Of a DNA stretch of 64,000 nucleotides, positions 59,393-64,000 are shown piece by piece. Made by a program: the position numbers and the translations under genes. A model generated the notes under the pieces. That model saw only the letters and a list, made by a program, of their open reading frames with translations, had not been told where the DNA came from and did not search any database. This DNA is from an uncultured Pedobacter sp. (GTDB taxonomy: Bacteria > Bacteroidota > Bacteroidia > Sphingobacteriales > Sphingobacteriaceae). Positions within the stretch are counted from its first letter, which is position 1; each line of letters opens with the position of its first letter. The stretch is taken from NCBI RefSeq assembly GCF_946480185.1, contig NZ_CAMLIG010000022.1:1-64000 (forward strand). The letters are read 5' to 3'.

Positions 59393-60910
59393 TTATTCCT
59401 CAATCTTTGGCGCAGGCGGATCTTTTGGGTCAACTAAAATACCTTTCTGTAATAAGGAATGTTTCTTGCTATAAACAAAATAGATTATCAAACCAATTAC
59501 AAGCCATACAAACAATCTTAGCCAGTTTATCCAACCTAAACCGTAAATCATTGCGCCGCAAACGATAATTCCAGCAATGGGTACAAACGGAACCCACGGA
59601 GTTTTGAATTGTCGTGGTAAATCTGGATTGGTTATTCTTAAAATAATAACAGCGGCGCAAACCAACATAAAGGCAAATAAGGTTCCTATACTGGTCATGT
59701 CACCAACAATATCGCCAGGCACAAAGGCCGCAAATAAGCCTACCAAAACCAAAATCATCCAATTTGCTTTATAAGGTGTTTTATATTTCGGATGCAAATC
59801 ACTAAACATTTTTGGCATCAATCCATCGGTGCTCATTGCGTAAAACACCCTTGATTGCCCCAATAGCATGACTAAAATCACAGACGAGAAGCCAAATAGG
59901 ATAGCAACAGTTACTGCTTGTCCAAGCCAAGCATAGCCAATCATGTATTTATTAATAGCGAATGCTACAGATGCTTCTCTACCCGTAGTTCTAAAATCTT
60001 CCACTGTTGCAACACCTGTAAGTACATGTCCAAAAAGCACATATAAAATGGTGCAAATTACCAAAGAACCTAAAATGCCGATGGGCATATCGCGTTTTGG
60101 GTTTTTTGCTTCCTGAGCCGTAGTGCTTACCGCATCAAACCCAATAAAAGCAAAAAATACAACTCCGGCTGCACCTAAAATTCCCATTATCCCGCCGTAA
60201 TCGTAAGAAATTCCTTGTGTATCCACATAAGTTGTTGCTGCTGGGATATAAGGTGTGTGATTTGCAGGATTAATAAATCCCCAACCAATCACAATAATTA
60301 ATATCACGATAGAAACTTTTATCACTACAATAATTCCATTTACCAAAGCAGATTCTTGTGTGCCTCTAATCAGTAAAAGCGTAAGCATGGTGACAATAAA
60401 TAGTGCCGGTAAGTTTATAAAACCGGTATGTAAACCATCTAAACTTGTTTCAAAAGGCGAATGGCTGAGTTCGTACGGTATGGGTTTTACACCCACAACT
60501 GTGACCAGCAAATTATTTAAATATTCGGTCCATGCGATACCCACAGTAGCGGCACCAACGGCATATTCTAAAATTAAATCCCAGCCAATAATCCAAGCTA
60601 TCAGTTCGCCCATAGTTGCATAACTGTAGGTATAAGCACTGCCTGCAATTGGGATAGATGATGAAAGTTCCGCGTAACAAAGTCCGGCCAAAGCACAGCC
60701 TATAGAAGCCACTATAAAACCGATGGTTACAGATGGTCCGGCGTGTTGCGCAGCGGCAGCGGCTGTTCTCACAAATAAGCCAGCTCCAATAATTGCCCCA
60801 ATTCCTAAAGCAACTAAAGAACTCGCCGATAGCGTCCGTTTTAAGCTTTTTTCCGATTCGGCCGAGTCACTTAATAGTTGAGTGACTGATTTCTTTACAA
60901 ATAAACCCAT
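59393..60910 (-). CDS. APC-family (CAT-like) amino acid permease
   Basis: The 505 residues have 12-14 membrane helices. Signature regions are LGIGAIIGAGLFVRTAAAAA (helix 1), AELSSSIPIAGSAYTYSYA (helix 3) and GFDAVSTTAQEAKNPKRDMP (helix 6 and loop). These features match the cationic amino acid transporter branch (YfnA/CAT-like) common in Bacteroidetes. It differs clearly from the permease at 8053-9516. The C-terminus is hydrophilic with Pro-Pro (DPKDPPAPKIEE). The substrate is inferred only at the amino-acid level. Confidence 0.9.
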   Translation of the reverse strand: MGLFVKKSVTQLLSDSAESEKSLKRTLSASSLVALGIGAIIGAGLFVRTAAAAAQHAGPSVTIGFIVASIGCALAGLCYAELSSSIPIAGSAYTYSYATMGELIAWIIGWDLILEYAVGAATVGIAWTEYLNNLLVTVVGVKPIPYELSHSPFETSLDGLHTGFINLPALFIVTMLTLLLIRGTQESALVNGIIVVIKVSIVILIIVIGWGFINPANHTPYIPAATTYVDTQGISYDYGGIMGILGAAGVVFFAFIGFDAVSTTAQEAKNPKRDMPIGILGSLVICTILYVLFGHVLTGVATVEDFRTTGREASVAFAINKYMIGYAWLGQAVTVAILFGFSSVILVMLLGQSRVFYAMSTDGLMPKMFSDLHPKYKTPYKANWMILVLVGLFAAFVPGDIVGDMTSIGTLFAFMLVCAAVIILRITNPDLPRQFKTPWVPFVPIAGIIVCGAMIYGLGWINWLRLFVWLVIGLIIYFVYSKKHSLLQKGILVDPKDPPAPKIEE

Positions 60911-61266
60911 TTATTATTTAATTTTCGATTAGCGTATAATGTGATAAATTGAAACTAAATTAAGTTTTAATTCGGTAAATGACCTATTTTTTCTAATGTA
61001 AATATGATTATTGTACAAATCATTAGCTGTTTTTAAGAAGTTTGTCTTGATAATAAACCTCTATTTCTTGGTCTTTTCAAACAAATTAAGTTGCTTAAAC
61101 GTATGATGTATGCTAGTTAATTGTATATAAAACCAATTTGGTTTAAATAGGTGTAACAATTTTACGTGTTTAAACTTTTTTTCGTAAAATTTTAGCAATA
61201 GTAATGAACAGTCAAAATAAAGTTTAATTTTTGTAGTTATTAGTCCATAAAATACCGTTTTACATT
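60911..61266. other. Divergent gene-free promoter region
   Basis: This 356-bp AT-rich region lies between the permease and the protease gene. A 15-bp palindrome AAACCAATTTGGTTT is at 61130-61144 and could be an operator. TAATTTTTG near 61227-61235 resembles a -7 box with one extra base. No gene is seen. Confidence 0.45.
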
Positions 61267-62874
61267 ATGAAATTTAACAAACTGAGACTCCTTTTGTCTC
61301 TACTCTTCTTTTTCACTGCATCAAACATAATTTTAGCTCAAGAAACATCCATAAGACGTAATTGGCAAAATTTAGATTATGCTAGGGATTCGGTTATGGG
61401 TATAAGTGTTGACAAAGCTTATGCGGAAATTTTAAAGGGCAAAAAATCAACTCCTATAATTATAGCCGTGTTAGATGGAGGTGTAGATATAAATCACGAA
61501 GACTTAAAACGGATAATTTACAAAGACAAAAAGGAGAGAATTAACGGTAAAGATGATGACCATAATGGTTACATTGACGATGTATACGGCTGGAATTTTT
61601 TAGGGAACGGTAGTAAAGACATCAATTATGAGACTTTAGAGCTGGTTAGACAAATCCGAAAACTGGAAAGGAAATTTTCGGGATCAGAGATGGACAGCAC
61701 TTTACTGGCAAATAATCCTGATTATAAAAAGTTGCTTCTAATGGAGGCGGATTATCAAAAGCAATACGCAGAAGCGTCGAATACATTTTCCGGAATAGCT
61801 GGTTTTAAGGATGTTTTGGAAGAAATGGAAGTTAAAATTGGTAAAGACTCACTGAATCTACAGGGATTCACAGATTTTAAACCGGTTGATCCGCGAGAAG
61901 CGCAAGTAAAAAGTGTTGTGCTAAATGTTTTGAAAGAAGGAAAGATGGATTATCCAACTTTTAAAGCTACAGAAATAGATGACGCTTATGATCATTATTA
62001 CCAGAAATTAAATTACAATTTAAACATCAATTATTATCCGAGAGCAGAAATAAGATTAAACGACCGGACACAGTTTTACGGAAATAACGATGTTACCGGT
62101 CCCGATGCTTTACATGGAACTCACGTTGCAGGTATTATTGCGGCTGATAGGAAAAATAAAATAGGCATTAAAGGCATTGCCGATAATGTGAAAATCATGA
62201 GTGTTCGCACAGTTCCTAACGGCGATGAGCGAGATAATGATGTTGCTAATGCAATTAGGTATGCTACTGATAACGGAGCTAAAATTATTAATATGAGTTT
62301 CGGGAAGTCTTACTCAGACAATAAAAAACTGGTTGACGATGCGGTTAAATATGCAGTTTCTAAAGATGTATTAATGATCCACGCCGCTGGAAACGATAAT
62401 CATAACCTTGATACAGATAAAAATTTCCCCAACCCAGTTTATGAAGATGGGAGTGGAGTTGCTTCTTCGTGGATAGAAGTTGGTGCATCTGGACCAGTAA
62501 ATGATGAATCTTTAAAAGCAGATTTTTCTAACTATGGTAAAACCGCAGTTGATGTTTTTGCGCCAGGTGTCGAAATTTATTCCACTACACCAAACTCAAC
62601 CTATCAATCTTTAGATGGCACAAGTATGGCATCTCCAGTAGTAAGTGGTATTGCGGCGTTAATACGTTGCTATTATCCCAAATTGACGGCTAACCAAGTA
62701 AAAAAAATCATCATGGATTCTAGCGTAAAAATCAATCACCCTGTTTCGGTTTTAGTGGATAAAAAGCCTACCGAAATTAGTTTTTCTGATCTGTGCATCA
62801 GTGGGGGTATTGCCAATGCGTATAATGCTTTAAAAATGGCAGATGATATTGCCAAAGGGAATTCAATAAAATAA
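61267..62874 (+). CDS. Exported subtilisin-like (S8) serine protease with a large insertion
   Basis: The 535 residues begin with a signal peptide (about 1-25). The catalytic triad is visible: Asp70 (IIIAVLDGGVD), His286 (ALHGTHVAGIIAA) and Ser453 (DGTSMASPVVSG); the oxyanion Asn is at 376 (HAAGND). Between the Asp and His motifs are about 215 residues instead of about 35. The insert (about 112-278) is charged and helix-rich. No prodomain of the usual I9 type and no T9SS C-terminal domain is evident. It probably acts in the periplasm or outside the cell; the insert may restrict substrates or partners. Confidence 0.93.
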   Translation: MKFNKLRLLLSLLFFFTASNIILAQETSIRRNWQNLDYARDSVMGISVDKAYAEILKGKKSTPIIIAVLDGGVDINHEDLKRIIYKDKKERINGKDDDHNGYIDDVYGWNFLGNGSKDINYETLELVRQIRKLERKFSGSEMDSTLLANNPDYKKLLLMEADYQKQYAEASNTFSGIAGFKDVLEEMEVKIGKDSLNLQGFTDFKPVDPREAQVKSVVLNVLKEGKMDYPTFKATEIDDAYDHYYQKLNYNLNINYYPRAEIRLNDRTQFYGNNDVTGPDALHGTHVAGIIAADRKNKIGIKGIADNVKIMSVRTVPNGDERDNDVANAIRYATDNGAKIINMSFGKSYSDNKKLVDDAVKYAVSKDVLMIHAAGNDNHNLDTDKNFPNPVYEDGSGVASSWIEVGASGPVNDESLKADFSNYGKTAVDVFAPGVEIYSTTPNSTYQSLDGTSMASPVVSGIAALIRCYYPKLTANQVKKIIMDSSVKINHPVSVLVDKKPTEISFSDLCISGGIANAYNALKMADDIAKGNSIK

Positions 62875-62884
62875 TTATTCTGTG

Positions 62885-62960
62885 GTCGGTGTTATCACTG
62901 CACCACATGTGAAGCAGAGACGGGGGAAGAAACTGGAAGCGGTTGGTGATAACACCAACC
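62885..62960. repeat. Inverted repeat downstream of the protease gene
   Basis: GGTGTTATCAC (62888-62898) and GTGATAACACC (62946-62956) are perfect inverse copies, and the match extends outward with one mismatch. The 47-bp loop is purine-rich. It is probably a dispersed intergenic palindrome. Confidence 0.6.
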
Positions 62961-63019
62961 TCAAGAGAAATATGTCTAAAGGAATCTCAGTCCAGTAAAA
63001 TGAGTAATTGTGATTTAGG

Positions 63020-63046
63020 AAGCCCGTTTAACAGCGGGCTTTTTTA
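63020..63046 (+). terminator. Intrinsic terminator
   Basis: AAGCCCG (63020-63026) pairs with CGGGCTT (63035-63041) around an 8-nt loop and is followed by TTTTT. It lies 145 bp after the protease gene and before the SDR gene. Confidence 0.85.
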
Positions 63047-63150
63047 TTGGGAACGGTTGCGTAGTTTTCTGCCTAGAAATCGATTTTTAACATAATTTTT
63101 CTTCAATTTTAACCCCATCATAACCAATTTTAATAATTAAGACTAATAAT

Positions 63151-63972
63151 ATGGAAAATACAGACCTGTTTAGCTTAGCAGGAAAAGTAGTAGTAGTTAC
63201 CGGTGGCACTGGCGTTTTAGGTGAATCTTTTGTAAAAGCAATTGCAGCAGCAGGCGCAAGTGTAGCTATTTTGGGCAGAAACAAAGAAGTTGCGGCACAA
63301 AGAGCTAATGAAATTAACGCAACTGGTGGTAAAGCACTTGCCGTTGTTGCTGATGTTTTGGATGAAGCTTCTTTAGTAAAAGCAAAAGAAGAAATCCTGT
63401 CAACTTTTGGCAAAATTGATGGATTGGTAAACGGAGCCGGTGGAAATATGCCGGGCGCAGTTGTTGAGCCAAGCGCATCGGTTTTCTCTTTAGATATTGA
63501 TGCTTTAACCAAAGTAATGAACTTAAACCTTTTCGGAACCATTTTGCCCACTCAGGTTTTTGGCGAAGAGATTGCAAAAAATGGAGGAGGCAGCATTGTT
63601 AATATTTCTTCAATGGCGTCTCAAAGGTCAATTACAAAAGTATTAGGTTATACTGTTGCTAAATGTGCAATTGACGGCTATACCAAATGGTTTGCAGTGG
63701 AGCTGGCCAACCGTTACGGCGACAAAATTAGAATGAACGCCATTGCACCGGGTTTCTTTTTAACCGAGCAAAACAGAACTTTATTGACCAATGAAGACGG
63801 TAGCTTTAAAGAAAGAGGGAAATTGGTAGTTAAACATACGCCATTCAGTAGATTCGGCACACCACAAGAGCTAGAAGGCGCTTTAATTTGGTTATTAAGC
63901 GATGGTTCTAAATTTGTAACCGGAAGTGTAGTAAACGTTGATGGTGGTTTTGCTGTATTTAGCGGAGTTTAG
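63151..63972 (+). CDS. SDR oxidoreductase, probable D-mannonate oxidoreductase (fructuronate reductase)
   Basis: The 273-residue short-chain dehydrogenase has the cofactor loop TGGTGVLG (17-24), NGAGG (94-98), the catalytic Ser about 153 and YxxxK (Tyr167, Lys171 in GYTVAKCAID), and IAPGFFLTEQNRTLL. The FFLTEQNR substrate-loop text and overall length match Bacteroidetes SDRs annotated as D-mannonate oxidoreductase in hexuronate catabolism. The expected partner, mannonate dehydratase (uxuA), would lie beyond the window. The specific substrate is inferred; membership of the SDR family is certain. Confidence 0.85.
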   Translation: MENTDLFSLAGKVVVVTGGTGVLGESFVKAIAAAGASVAILGRNKEVAAQRANEINATGGKALAVVADVLDEASLVKAKEEILSTFGKIDGLVNGAGGNMPGAVVEPSASVFSLDIDALTKVMNLNLFGTILPTQVFGEEIAKNGGGSIVNISSMASQRSITKVLGYTVAKCAIDGYTKWFAVELANRYGDKIRMNAIAPGFFLTEQNRTLLTNEDGSFKERGKLVVKHTPFSRFGTPQELEGALIWLLSDGSKFVTGSVVNVDGGFAVFSGV

Positions 63973-63977
63973 TTTAA

Positions 63978-64000
63978 GAAATGAGATGTGAGATTTGAGA
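63978..64000 (+). repeat. Start of a heptad-periodic repeat at the window edge
   Basis: The heptamers GAAATGA, GATGTGA and GATTTGA follow each other directly after the SDR gene and run to the window end. The style matches the left arm of the repeat at 28199-28298, so an inverted right arm may lie outside. Confidence 0.4.

Noticed and set aside
1..64000. tRNA or rRNA genes and CRISPR arrays
   Set aside because: No T-loop/acceptor pairing typical of tRNA, no rRNA-like stretch and no regularly spaced direct repeats were noticed by eye; a tool-based scan was not possible.

Overview
The window looks like a chromosomal segment of a Bacteroidetes bacterium, most probably a Pedobacter-like member of the Sphingobacteriaceae. 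The base composition is AT-rich and Shine-Dalgarno sequences are almost absent. Promoters of the Bacteroidetes type (TTTG, about 19-21 bp, TAnnTTTG) are visible, best at 9643-9673. Proteins typical of the phylum are present (DUF2147, MG2/plug-domain proteins, secreted multidomain lectin-like proteins). The genus is inferred from style and was not tested by any search.

Layout. 1-3.2 kb: two co-directional genes for surface or secreted repeat proteins. 3.2-9.5 kb: small proteins, csaA and an agmatine-to-putrescine pair (aguA, aguB) interrupted by a secreted metallopeptidase-like gene, then an amino acid permease. 9.6-15.2 kb: K+-dependent-type membrane pyrophosphatase with an odd Cys-rich tail, mnmA, a lipoprotein and an esterase. 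15.2-25.2 kb: a potassium island on the minus strand holding an NtrC-type regulator, three overlooked microproteins including kdpF, kdpA, kdpB, kdpC, a kinase-less kdpD and a separate histidine kinase, plus a Kir-type K+ channel. 25.2-29.1 kb: trpD-F-B-A, preceded by a leader peptide with three consecutive Trp codons and an intrinsic terminator, a clear attenuator. 29.1-39.5 kb: ABC-F ATPase, a reductase-like protein, an inverted-repeat-flanked gene for a possible PD-(D/E)XK nuclease, nhaA, a yciO homologue, purE-purK and nuoA-nuoB.

39.5-64 kb: a MITE with a target duplication sits between nuoA and a flavoprotein gene. It is followed by the mreC-mreD-mrdA-rodA cell-shape operon (no mreB), a CPA2 antiporter, small metabolic genes, a TonB-plug-like protein without a barrel, a double ABC ATPase, a PolB-like exonuclease, bioF-bioD, nnrE-nnrD, a second amino acid permease, a subtilisin-like protease and an SDR probably acting on mannonate/fructuronate.

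Most of the window is ordinary core metabolism. The points worth attention are regulatory or very small: the trp attenuator (25245-25364), the kdp microprotein cluster with a sigma-54-like promoter (22388-22730), the isolated gene between inverted repeats (31768-33185), the MITE (39488-39650), hairpins that overlap a start codon (13571-13597) and a stop codon (29060-29091), and several families of intergenic palindromes and heptad-periodic repeats. No tRNA, rRNA or CRISPR array was recognised.
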